A stretch of 64,000 bases of DNA from Orobanche coerulescens. Taxonomy: Eukaryota > Streptophyta > Magnoliopsida > Lamiales > Orobanchaceae. Numbering within the stretch: position 1 is the first letter of the stretch; each line of letters begins with the position of its first letter. Shown here piece by piece: positions 11,183-21,631 of the stretch. The notes beneath the pieces were generated by a model. That model did not search any database, had not been told where the DNA came from, and worked only from the letters and a program-made list of their open reading frames with translations. Location of the stretch: contig CM065812.1 of assembly GCA_033398695.1 (NCBI GenBank), positions 141,304,858 through 141,368,857 of the forward strand, given 5' to 3'. A program made the translations under genes and the position numbers.

Positions 11183-13569
11183 TGTAATATCCGGATTTAT
11201 TACTGTGTATTTTACCTGTATTCGAACCCTGTATTATTCGGAATTGTAATCTTGATGATTGGAATATGATATTTCTTACATTGATATCTTTGTACATAAG
11301 TATAGCAACATGCAAAATTTCTCATGCAAACTCGTGATAGCGCACGCTAAGAATGTAGCTTAACGCGCGCTATCGAGCTACTACTAGCGCACGCTATGTA
11401 TGTAGGAGTTGCGTGCGCTAAGCACTCAATTATTGAGCGGTACGGCTAGCACATGCGCCAGCCGGGACATGGGTCCGGATAAGATTCCCGCGGACGAACC
11501 TGGACAGTTTTGAAGTCAACTCTTATTAGCGCGCGCTAAGGAATGCATAGTAGCGTGCGCTAATTAGCTAAAGTGCAGAATATTATAATTGAGACAACAA
11601 CCCGTTTTGGCTTACATTTCATTCGTCCATTCTTCATTCTTGAGAGGCCAGAGAGCTATAATAATCCTTCTACACCCTTAGAACACATCTTATTGATCCT
11701 CATATATTGGTTATCACTTGTGAGTGATCATTGAAGTAGAATAGCACCTTGGAGTGGCATACAACCAACCGGAGTCGGATTCTACCTTACGGTCCAGTAA
11801 TTTTCGTCATATTAAGGTATGTTCAACCTATCTCCAGACTTAGAGTTGGATTCTAAAGAATTAGATGATCATGTTAACAAGATATTGATTTTTCATTAGT
11901 GAATTATTCAACATGCATCATGTTTGGAATATAGAGATGATTATGCCTCAAGTACCTTGATTATGAACATCATGATTCAAATCTTATTACAAGGAACAAG
12001 TAGAGGAAGCTTCTATCATTGGTAATCCAAATCTAGTAGATGACTTCATAGCAATCATGGACTTGACTTTAACATCATTATTGTTAGATGAATCTAAGGG
12101 ATTGATCATGGAAGGATTTATCTAGTATAGATGGAATGTTAAACAACTACAGTATGATAATTTTGATTGATATAAAGGTGTCGATATCAACCGTTAAGCC
12201 TTTCGAATTGTCGTATGAGGATTGTAGTCGAGATGGAAGATGGTTTCATAATAGTATACATATCCTTGAATCCGATGTTGTTGTTATCCGTTAGATCATT
12301 CATAGCCGTATGAACATGATATTCATGGAGGTAACATGAACTAACACTGAGGATTTCATTTGGTTTGATCATGTTGAGGTCCATCTACTGCCCAGCAGTA
12401 AACTGCCATGCACAGATAGCGCACGCTAAGCTATGTAGATTAACGTGCGCTATCGAGCACGAGTTAGCGTACGCTACGTTTGGTACGTAACGTACGCTAG
12501 GCCATCAGACGAGTCAGTCGACTGATCAGTGAAGTACTGACCATGCATAGTTAGCGTACGCTAGGCTTTGTTGTTTGCGTGCGCTATCGAGTAGACTTAA
12601 CGCACGCTACACAGAGTACTTAGCGTGCGCTAAGCAGTTCAGGCAGATTACATTTTATGAACTTTTGGCCGTAAATCGAATTGTTAAACATTCGTACGAC
12701 GTGAGATAAATCCTATATCATTTCTTTTGTTAAGGTTTGAGCTTGTTACGTGATAGATTGAGGAGGACGATCTTCGAGTGTTCGTTTTCGTGGAAGTATT
12801 GTTCTTGTCTTCAAAATTGAGGCAAGTACCTTAATTGTTTTATGTATTGATGTTATACATATTGTCGTGCATGTATGTCGTTGTTGTATGTCCACCTCAT
12901 GTTGGTCCGACGGGATCATCGGGGGATCTATGCTAGCGTGCGCTGGATCATCGGACGGGTTTTTCCACCACGAGTTGGTCTGACGGGATCATCGTGGGTT
13001 CTAGGCAGTGAACGCTGGATCGTCGGAATTACCATGTGTATGTTATGATATCATGTTGTGATTATCAGTTGTGTATGTTATGTTTGAGTTTCTCGCAGGA
13101 GAAGACTCGTTTGACATTTTATCATTTACGTTATTATTATTATTCTGCGTGTGACGTTGAATAATATGTTGTGGTACTTGTACTAGCATCGTTGTGCTAA
13201 CCCCTTCGGGGGTGAACATTTTGTTTATGTTCAGGATCCAGGAGAGCGGGAAAACAACCACTGGAGCTGCATGACGACGAGGGTGCAGAGTGATGTTCCG
13301 GCCGGGTTTATTTGTCTGTTGTTTATTGGTTATTTCAATAAGTACTCGAGTACGAAGTCATTTATGATGGAATTGAATTTGGTGATGTATTATTAAGTTT
13401 CCTGTTGAACAATTGTACTTTCAGTATTTGGTCAGAAATGTTGTATCTTAATTCCGATATTTCCATTCGTTAGTACTTCTTAATATCTGTTCAATTCTTC
13501 AGCCTTGTAAATCCTTATGTAAAGGATTTACGGCGCTGTAATATTCCTGAATATATCGGCGGTGTTACA
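11183..13569 (+). repeat. A0 3' LTR
   Basis: A 2.4-kb LTR from TGTAATATCC to GGTGTTACA, homologous in reverse to the A1 LTRs but with many substitutions, so A0 is the older insertion. It keeps the palindrome arrays TAGCGYRCGCTA at about 11337-11563 and 12415-12632. Confidence 0.93.
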
Positions 13570-14088
13570 GTTAATTTGAAGGCAATAAATGGTTGGAGTG
13601 ACAAAAGTTTCACCGAATTGCTGCAGTTGATGAATGAGATGCTACCTAAAGGCAATACCTTGGCTAAGCGTACCTATGAGGCGAAGAAGGTTTTGTGTCC
13701 AATGGGTATGGAGTATAAAAAAATACACGCTTGTCCCAGTGATTGCATACTGTACAGAAAAGAGTTTGAAGAATTGCATAAGTGTCCTAGGTGTGGGGTA
13801 TCACGATACAAAGTGAAGAATGATGGAGAGAACACACAACAAGGACCTCCCGCGAAGGTGTTATGGTATCTTCCGATTGTTCCAAGGTTCAAGCGATTGT
13901 TTGCTAATAGAGATGATGCAAAGAATCTCACATGGCACACAAATGAGAGAAAATACGGCAGGCTAATTCGTCATCCAGCTGATGCTGCACAATGGAAGAA
14001 AATAGATCATTTATTTCCAGATTTCGGGAGTGACGCAAGAAACCTTAGGCTTGGACTTTCCACAGATGGAATGAATCCATTCGGTAAC
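13570..14088 (+). pseudogene. CACTA transposase (TNP2-like), N-terminal part
   Basis: The open frame begins mid-protein right after the A0 LTR (NLKAINGWSDKSFTELLQLM) and continues through LPKGNTLAKRTYEAKKVLCPMGM, KIHACPSDCILYRKEFE, HKCPRCGVSRYK and GMNPFGN. These are hallmark segments of plant CACTA TNP2/TNPD transposases, including the cysteine-rich zinc-binding stretch (ACPSDC...KCPRC). It is cut at 14088 by L and resumes at 42067. The upstream part of the protein lies left of A0, outside the window. Confidence 0.92.
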
Positions 14089-15081
14089 TGACACATTCTT
14101 AGTGTAACTATCGCAGGTGCACGATATCGTATCAAGTAGTAAAGTTGACTTTTTGAGTCCGGTTTATCGATCCCACGAGGAAGTTTGGTTATAATTTGAA
14201 TTATACACTATTAGTCTATTTTTATAGATACTAAGATAAGTGAAACACACAATTAAAGAGTTTGGTTTAATAATTGCAAAGATAATGCAATAATAGTTCT
14301 AATATTATAAGGAAATAAGAAGATAACAATAATAATAGATTGATTAACGATAAAATGAAATAGTTGGGATTACAAACTTAGTTCGTCATTAGTTATAGAA
14401 GATGTATAGGAGATCATGAGATGAATTTACTTATTATGTTGTGTAGATTCGATTTTCCTTAAAAAGACGGTTTCTCTTTCGAACTATAAAACGCCCCTTA
14501 CATATTGAATCAATCCACTATATTTCTATGTTTATTGGCTTCAATACATAGCATTAGGATTTATGAAAATAACTCAAAGAATCATCTAAGGTCTAGAGGT
14601 CTATTTCTATCCCCTAGAACAACTTAGAGTGAAGATCATTTGATCTAATCAAACATATTTTCTTTCGAAACATATGAAGACCATAAATATCGTCATTTAT
14701 TGGCCAAATAAATAAAGATTGTTAAAACAATGAAAATCACACACAATAATAAGTAATTCACAATAGATATTTATACAAACATAAATAACATGACTAACCT
14801 TGTTTATAATCCCAACTAAAGGTAACTTAGCTCATGGAGGGTTTATTATACATAATACAAGCTTTGGTGGTCATTATTAGTTGAATCAAGAGAAAGAATT
14901 GATCCTCACTCCCTTAGTAGATAAAGGAGAAAGAAGCAATAAACTCTCTGAACAACATATGCTATACCACACTCACACAAATCACTCAAGAACACAAGTG
15001 TGTTCTTCACACATAAAGAAAAGTTTACAAGAAGTGAAAAATTATATGATGAATGATGAATGATGAAGGATCTAAGGGGTC

Positions 15082-15089
15082 TATTTATA
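15082..15089 (-). promoter_or_regulatory. Putative TATA box of the L LTR
   Basis: TATAAATA on the element's sense (minus) strand, about 125 bp downstream of the palindrome array. The same box is at 41438-41445 in the other LTR. Predicted from sequence only. Confidence 0.6.
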
Positions 15090-15215
15090 CACCTAAAGTC
15101 ATCTAATAGCTCCGAAACTCCAGCATTATTACAATAGATCGGATCAATGCCATCCATCCCCTCAATAATACACAAAAAGTATAAAAAATTAGACAAATCA
15201 TAACATTCTGTCAAG

Positions 15216-15296
15216 AGTTACGGCCGTAACATTAAGGAGTTACGGCCGTAACTTGGATGACTTACGGCCGTAACATTCTGTAGTTACGGCCGTAAC
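15216..15296. repeat. Palindrome array GTTACGGCCGTAAC in the L LTR
   Basis: Four copies of the perfect 14-bp palindrome, one lacking its first G, lie in about 80 bp with spacers of 7-9 bp. Five copies, some decayed by C-to-T change, lie at 41571-41669 in the partner LTR. The array is in U3 on the minus strand. Confidence 0.93.
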
Positions 15297-15689
15297 TTGG
15301 CTTCGTCAATTTGTTCACTGGTTGCTTTGAGAGTTACGTGTTCAGCCCAGAATTTCTCAGACTTTGCATTTTTATCCCAAATCTTCTTCGGATGATAACT
15401 TTTGATATATAACTCTGATTTTGAATCTGGAAAGACTGCCGAATTTGTATCGGAAAGCCCTACAACATGAATATATCAAAATTCAACAAAGAGAATATTT
15501 AATAAACATGTTATTTCTTGAGTAAATCAGTTATTTAATCCGATCAAGACTAGATTTACATCATCATCCGATAAAAATAAAATTATCAAAAACTAATTAA
15601 TTAAAAGCAAAAACGAGTAGATTAGCTCAATTATGGGTGAATTTTATCGATACAAACCATAGATAAGTGTATAAAACTGACACTTATCA

Positions 15690-17290
15690 CACCCCCAAAC
15701 TTGAATTCTTGCTAGTCCCGAGCAAGACTCTTTATTATTCATGCTCCAAAAATAAAAATAAGAAAAATTAATACACACATAAATTAAAATATAAAAAGAG
15801 AAAAGGTGATCAAAATGCCACTAATACACAACAACCAGCTTTATACAGTAGATAGAAATGAATCAAGATTCAAAATAAATCTACTAATGATTTTGAAGTT
15901 AAAACACGGTTTTTATTTTGTAATTCCAAATTCAAGGTTTTCCCCCCAAAAGGTTGATTATTTCTTTCCCACTCGTGGTACACACGACTCCCTTTAATGG
16001 TTGCTCTCGATCACTCGTTTATTTTTCGACTCAATATGAAGAAGAATTTCATTGGCGTCATCAAATATTGTGATAAGCTAACATATAGCTCTTTTCACTA
16101 ACACAATTTCATTAATCCTAGAAATTTCATTAATTCAAATTTTCTCATGAACTACATTCCTTAGTGATAGCTTTCACACCGTTATTTGCTAACGTATAGC
16201 TCTTTTCACTAACACAATTTCTATCTCATTTTTTTTAAAAAGGTGATAGCTTTCACACTGTTATTTACTAACGTGTAGCTCTTTTCACCAATTTTTCTGA
16301 GACGGCAGCTACGCACCAACAATGGTTAGTCCTTTATTTTTCGCAAAACTTAAGACCTCCAAAATTAGGCAGCTGTTGCTGCTCAACACTTCTCCTTTTC
16401 GTCATTTTTTTTAGGTGATAGCTTTTACACCGTTATTTGCTAACGTGTATCTCTTTTCAACAATGACTCCTTTTTTTAGGGAATAGAATTTTTACAGAAA
16501 ATCATTTCTTAGTTTAAGCATGAAAAATCAAAAACTCCACAAATTAAGTAAATTTAGTTCTATTTTTCATCAACCCTTTGATTCTTCTTTTCTCAAGGTA
16601 ACGAATGACTCGATTTTATATGATAATTACAAGGCTTGGAAAGAGAGATTAAGGCTCAAAAAATTTTGGAACATACAATTTTTTTACCAGTTAAAACGAT
16701 TTTAGAAGTTTGTATATAGCTAATTTATTGGTGTTATGGCCAGATCTAGAAATCTCATAAATCAAAATACTATATATATATATATATATAATAAAAATTA
16801 GGGCAAATAACTAAATCAATCAAAACACACCAAAATTCCAACACACCAAAATAATTAAACAAACCACCCCCAAACTTGAAAATAAAACTGTCCTCAGTTT
16901 AAAAATAAAAAAATATTATAAAATAAAAAGCAATGCAGAAAAGCAGAATACTCTCTGTTAAGAAAGTTGTTGTTTGAGCTAACGCCTTTTAGAATCTGCA
17001 AGAGAATAAATATACGAGGCACACAACAAAAGAAAATAAAATATACTCATAAGTATAACACAATTTTTAAGATGCGCATCAAGAAAGTCCGAAGAGTCGC
17101 CTTACGCTGCCATCAATGCTTTTATAAAAAAAAACACAATAAAAATTATAGTAAAAAAACAAATAACAATACATAAATCGCGAATAGATGCGCGTCAAGA
17201 GATCAAGAAGAAACTCCTTAAGCTGCCACCATTTAGCACGATTATTACACACGACAAAAAGTAAAAATACAAGAGGTCCGATATGGGTTA
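15690..17290 (-). other. L 3' non-coding region with polypurine tract
   Basis: AT-rich DNA with no supportable gene. The first bases (CACCCCCAAACTTGA on plus) give a purine tract directly before the 3' LTR on the sense strand. It holds a (TA)n run at about 16773-16790, four diverged repeats at 16070-16465, and a pair of imperfect repeats at about 17070-17125 and 17186-17240. Confidence 0.7.
16070..16465. repeat. Diverged tandem repeats in L
   Basis: Four units share GTGATAGCTTTCACAC and a block like TAACGTGTAGCTCTTTTCAC, starting near 16070, 16162, 16242 and 16415 with irregular spacing. GTGA/TCAC and AGCT give each unit weak self-complementarity. Function unknown. Confidence 0.75.
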
Positions 17291-17947
17291 TCAAAGGAAG
17301 AGGAATGAATCCACTTTTCGTTTTCTCACGATAAAATCTTCCATCCAGACAATTTTAGCTAGAGCTGGATCTGGTTAAGGAACAAATCCATTGAGTTTTT
17401 TGATTAGTTCTTCTGGTGTTGTTGCAACGACTATGATTCATTTAGCACGCTCGGAAATAAAACCTTTTTCAGCAGAGTAGTCGATGAAAGATAGTAAACC
17501 ATCAAAGAAACCATTGACATTAAGCAGACCTATTGGTTTTTGATGAACATTTAGCTGGGCTCTGGTAACCACATGAAAAAGTTCCTCAAGGGTGCCAAAA
17601 CCACCGGGAAGGGTGATAAAGGCGCCAAAATTATTTATCATGTGAGTTATGCGATCTTGCATATTTACAGATCTAAACTCATCTCCAATAGTTGACCCGG
17701 TGATTTCACTTTCAGCCAGAGGTTTTGGAATTATTCCCAACACTCTTACTCCTTCCATATAGGCAGAAGCAGCAGCTCGTCCCATTAATCCTAGACTTCC
17801 TCCTCCGTAAACTACATGAATGCATTTTTCTCCTAAGGTACGACCCAAATTGTGGGCTGCTTCAGTAAAGCATGCCTCTTTTCCATAACTAGCTCCACCA
17901 AAAATGCAGACTGTGCTAAATTTTTTTGTTGAAGATGATGACTCCAT
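17291..17947 (-). pseudogene. LOG-like: LOG-like cytokinin phosphoribohydrolase, intronless captured copy with late stops
   Basis: LOG enzymes release active cytokinin bases from their riboside 5'-monophosphates. The frame starts at the ATG 17945-17947 (MESSSSTKKFSTVCIFGG) and keeps VYGGGSLGLMGRAA, the arginine of MQDRITHM and the glutamates of LPGGFGTLEE, the family's catalytic signatures. A TGA at 17438-17440 ends the 169-codon frame. The same frame then continues with IIVVATTPEELIKKLNGFVP, the usual LOG C-terminal helix, a TAA, and open codons to 17291. Plant LOG genes normally have several introns; none is seen, so this looks like an mRNA-derived copy. Upstream in-frame codons to 18022 are probably 5' leader. 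Only the last part of the fold is lost, so residual activity cannot be excluded. Confidence 0.88.
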
Positions 17948-18026
17948 CTTTGAAAAGAAATTATTTAGAGAGAAACAGAGAAAAGTGCAAGTTTGAGGGA
18001 TGAATGAAAGAAACAAGCACAAAGTT

Positions 18027-18034
18027 TATTTATA
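18027..18034 (-). promoter_or_regulatory. Putative TATA box of the LOG-like copy
   Basis: TATAAATA on the minus strand, 80 bp before the LOG ATG. The intervening sequence resembles a plant 5' leader, CT-rich and ATG-poor near the start. With initiation about 30 bp downstream the leader would be near 50 nt. It suggests a promoter internal to L, separate from the LTR promoter. Inference only. Confidence 0.5.
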
Positions 18035-18259
18035 GAAGAAAAAGAAGGTAAAAATTATTTAACAAGTTTGTGATTGCGTTGATTGCGCTTCAACTACTCA
18101 ATAGAATAATGAAAGCATTTATCGCGTATCACATTTTTTATTCAGAAAATCTCACCACACGACAAAAATAAAAGATACTTACGCGTATGTACAGTAGTTG
18201 TGATTGTGGCTCACATATTCCTCTGATTTTACGTTCAAAAACGGCCTAAACGTTTTCTA

Positions 18260-18803
18260 TTAGTCGGGGAGAAGCTTCCCATCCAATTTTCTTACAAATT
18301 GGCAAACAGGGTCTTTTAACGTCAGATTCCCAAGACGTTGTTCATATTCTGGTTGGAATTTATTCCATAAACATCGAATTCCGTAATGTACGAGTCCACT
18401 AGGATGCGTGTCAAGAGAAATTTCGATATCATCTAAAATTCTCCTTATTCAGACCATCCTTAATGAACTGAATTTTATCTTCTCTGTTTATAGATGAAAT
18501 TCCTAAAGATCGACATTTTAAATTACAGTTCCATCTAGCACATTTATAACAAACGGCTATCATCTTTGCTCGTCGTTTCTTCGCATATGAACTTTTTCCA
18601 AGCCCTGGTAAAAATCTAGTCGGTGTTTCTGTGAATTCACCCTCTATTCTTACTTTGGCTTCAATAATGAATCTTATGTCAAAAGGTATGCTTTTATTCA
18701 TAAGCAATCTCATCCTTTCAAGCCTTGCCTTGTAAATTTTTAAAATTGCATTTTTGCTTAGAAAGGGAAATCTTTTTTCAATTTTATACAATGTTTCTTT
18801 CAT
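18260..18803 (-). pseudogene. Small basic cysteine-rich protein, resembling carlavirus-type nucleic-acid-binding protein
   Basis: A 124-codon frame (18803-18429) starts with MKETLYKIEKRFPFLSKNAI. Its second half has GKSSYAKKRRAK, then a four-cysteine finger of form C-x2-C-x4-C-x3-C, then GIS, and an IQFIKDG segment. This order (basic arginine block, Cys finger, GIS, hydrophobic-acidic-G tail) is that of the small nucleic-acid-binding/silencing-suppressor proteins of carla-like Betaflexiviridae. After a frameshift near 18430-18448 another 60 open codons run to a TAA at 18260-18262, with no match I can name. It lies 5' of the LOG copy, on the same strand, inside L. It may be a captured viral gene or an unrelated host zinc-finger peptide. 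Confidence 0.5.
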
Positions 18804-19013
18804 TATAAAAAAAATAAAAATGAAAATAAATGGAGGAAATATTTACAAATATCAGTTGTTGTGGGAAACTGAAAAATTCGACTTTAATAGTCACGGAGTA
18901 CCGTTATCCGCCACTTGACCGGACAAACACAATTGGGTACTAAGTTACAATGTCGAGAAAGTTGTACCTATAAAAATAGTTTACAATGTAAGATTTCAAA
19001 TATAACTTATACT

Positions 19014-19031
19014 TCCCCGGCAATGGCGCCA
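19014..19031 (-). other. L primer-binding site (tRNA-Asp type)
   Basis: TGGCGCCATTGCCGGGGA on the minus strand, a few bases inside the 5' LTR. It differs from the tRNA-Asp complement by one base (CG to CA, as after deamination). D carries the perfect form at 52003-52020. Confidence 0.88.
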
Positions 19032-19037
19032 AAAACT

Positions 19038-19758
19038 TGACACGTTCTTAGTGTAACTATCGCAAGTGCACGATATCGTATCAAGTAGTAAAGTGGACTT
19101 TTTGAGTCTGGTTTATCGATCCCACGAGGAAGTTTGGTTATAATTTGAATTATACACTATTAGTCTATTTTTATAGATACTAAGATAAGTGAAACACACA
19201 ATTAAAGAGTTGGGTTTAATAATTGCAAAGATAATGCAATAATAGTTCTAATATTATAAGGAAATAAAAAGATAGCAATAATAATAGATTGATTAACGAT
19301 AAAATGAAATAGTTGGGATTACGAACTTAGTTCGTCATTAGTTATAGAAGATGTATAGGAGATCATAAGATGAATTTACTTATTATGTTGTGTAGATTCG
19401 ATTTTCCTTAAAAAGACGGTTTTTCTTTCGAACTATAAAACGCCCCTTACATATTGAATCAATCCACTATATTTCTATGTTGATTGGCTTCAATACATAG
19501 CATTAGGATTTATGAAAATAACTCAAAGAATCATCTAAGGTCTAGAGGTATATTTATATCCCCTAGAACAACTTAGAGTGAAGATCATTTGATCTAATCA
19601 AATATATTTTCTTTCGAAATATATGAAGACCATAAATATCGTCATTTATTGGCCAAATAAATAAAGATTGTTAAAACAATGAAAATCACACACAATAATA
19701 AGTAATTCACAATAGATCTTTATACAAACATAAATAACATGACTAACCTTGTTTATAA
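19038..19758 (-). repeat. L 5' LTR, first part (broken by B)
   Basis: Matches the start of the LTR at 14089. It stops at TTTATAA, where B inserted with TATAA duplicated (19754-19758, 41168-41172), and continues at 41173. Confidence 0.93.
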
Positions 19759-20373
19759 TGTAACACCCCAAACTAGGCGGATATTACAGTGCCGTGGATC
19801 CCCGACTGGGACCCACCAGGCAAATGAAAATGAATGAATTACACAGGATAAATGTAGTACCGAACCACATTACAACAGTAATTACTCCGATGAGGAGTTT
19901 AATTACAACACACCAGGACAATACCGAATACTAGTGTATTTTATATGAAGATAAAATACACAACACTGAATGAAACGGAGTATCCAAATGAAAATCTGCA
20001 GCGGAAGATAAATGACAATAATATGAATAACTGAAAGATCGGGGGCCCCTACTAGTATCACTGGGACTCCTCGACGTCAGCGTGTTCTCCCCGTGCTTTT
20101 GCCTTGCCAAGACCTGAAAAACAAAATCCCCAAACGGGGTCAGTTACAAAGAACAACAATCCTCAAGGGTTGAAAATACACAATCATGATTATATCTGAA
20201 GTTATGAAATATCCTTATTTATGAATTACGCTGAAGAGGAGTATCATAGTACGCCCGTAGTGTTCTGTGCAAGTGTACAATACGAATGACCGGACACACC
20301 CGTCCTTGTACCTAATTAGTCTCACGGAGGTAATCTGTTACCGTGTGCACAGTCCAATGTATCACTCCCAATA
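19759..20373 (-). repeat. B 3' LTR, outer part
   Basis: Starts TGTAACACCCCAAACTAGG and matches 38824 onward. It is broken at CAATA (20369-20373) by C and resumes at 32512. The combined length is about 2.35 kb, equal to the partner LTR. Confidence 0.93.
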
Positions 20374-21520
20374 TGTTGGGAATACAAAGACCCTGTATCG
20401 AAACAGCCGGGATACTCGAATCCCTGTATCGAATGTTATTTAGAGGTTTTGACATATATGCCAATCCGTATACAGTAAGGAAACTGTATCGAGGCTTCAA
20501 GGCTTTATCCTGTATCGAAGACCTGCCTTGAATCAGCATTAGTGAAGCTAGTCGATCTGACAAGAAGACTTATAAAAGACCAAGTATGGAAACTGTCTCG
20601 ATGCTCAAAATACAGTCATCTTCCATACAGTTCACAAAAGGACAAGAAAGAACACAAGTCAAGTCCCGTTGAACAAAGAAGTATTTAAATACTCAAGGAT
20701 AAAGTATTTAAATACTGCCAGTCTTCAGATCTTCAGAATCCCGCAAAATCCGGATCATGTCATATTCCCGTTGAAGGAAATCTTATTCAAACGGATACAT
20801 CTCAACGGATACTTTCTTCAGAGACTATATATATCCTATGAAGACATTGAAGATCAGTTACCAACCCAAGTAACCTAATACTCAAGCTATCAAAGTTATC
20901 ATCCGAGCAAACATATCTCCAAAGCATACTGCAAGTTAGAACGAAAGAGATATACAGTGCTCAACATCAAGAACAGCCATCATCAGCTCAAGAACTTCAA
21001 AGCTGCTGTTCTTACCTGGTTACCTACCTTTTACCTCTGTGTAAAAACCGAGCTCTGTGTGAACTCAACAAGTTATTCTGACCTGTGTGGGACGAATAAG
21101 GATGAAGCTTTGGAACTGTGTGTGAAGAAGCTAGTCAAGAAGGAAGCTTTAACCAATCTGTGTGAACGGTTGAAAGTGACGTTCTTTGTATCAATCTGTG
21201 TGAACGATACAAGGATAGGTTTGTTTATAATTACGTAGTTGTGTACGCAGTAATTATAATAAACTTTACTCTGTGTGGAGGACCGGTGGACGTAGAGGGT
21301 TTACCTCGAACCACTTAAATTCTTGTGTCATTTACCTTCGGACTTTTCTTGTTTTAAAATTACTTGTGATATATTAAGTATACACCAAATACTTCGTTTA
21401 CGTATCCACGGCAACTAATCGTATCCAAGACTTCCGCTACGCACTCAGATTTAGATTCCGTAAATGCTTGTTGTTCAAACTATTTTCCAAAGCGTATCCG
21501 GTATACTTAAGTGGCCAACA
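20374..21520 (+). repeat. C 5' LTR
   Basis: A 1.15-kb LTR from TGTTGGGAAT to GTGGCCAACA (ends inverted: TGTTGG/CCAACA). Its 5' third repeats the 9-mer CTGTATCGA four times; its 3' third repeats CTGTGTG. Differences from the 3' LTR are largely at CTG/CAG sites. Confidence 0.95.
20571..20578 (+). promoter_or_regulatory. Putative TATA box of the C LTR
   Basis: TATAAAAG, just after the CTGTATCGA repeats; also at 31562-31569 in the 3' LTR. A second TATA-like run (CTATATATATCC) lies near 20824, so the choice is uncertain. Confidence 0.45.
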
Positions 21521-21522
21521 AG

Positions 21523-21534
21523 TGGTATCGGAGA
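21523..21534 (+). other. C primer-binding site (tRNA-iMet type)
   Basis: TGGTATCGGAGA two bases after the LTR. The expected complement is TGGTATCAGAGC, so CAG reads CGG here too. Confidence 0.82.
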
Positions 21535-21631
21535 GGTTGATTCTAAAAAGAATCGGTCGTATTTCTTTTTAACCGAATCGATTCAAATCACTTATTTTCA
21601 AAGCAGTTTCTTTCATTCCTATATTATCGGT

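Larger units (their letters stand above)
1..13569 (+). mobile_element. A0: Ty3/gypsy Tekay-type chromovirus, left part outside window, interrupted by A1
   Basis: This is the 3' portion of a Ty3-type LTR retrotransposon. It shows the end of RNase H/start of integrase (1-343), the rest of integrase and the chromodomain (9975-11147), a purine-rich tract and a 3' LTR ending in ...GTTACA at 13569. Element A1 (344-9971) lies inside it, and removing A1 with one AATAT copy restores the integrase frame exactly. The bases after 13569 are in frame with a CACTA transposase, so A0 itself inserted into that gene. Its own target duplication should begin GTTAA (13570-13574) but the partner is off-window. Confidence 0.93.
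14089..15689 (-). repeat. L 3' LTR
   Basis: A 1.6-kb LTR from TGACACATTC to CACTTATCA. Its partner is 19038-19758 joined to 41173-42061. Several transitions separate the two (four in the first 70 bp), so L is older than A1 or C. It includes a four-copy GTTACGGCCGTAAC array and a TATA box. Confidence 0.93.

Noticed and set aside
15216..15296. Regularly spaced palindromes as a CRISPR-like array
   Set aside because: Spacers are 7-9 bp and near-identical, the array is duplicated in both LTRs, and this is a plant genome.
17948..18022. In-frame extension of the LOG copy upstream to a farther ATG
   Set aside because: The extra 25 residues are unlike LOG and overlap the putative 5' leader; the ATG at 17945-17947 fits the family start.
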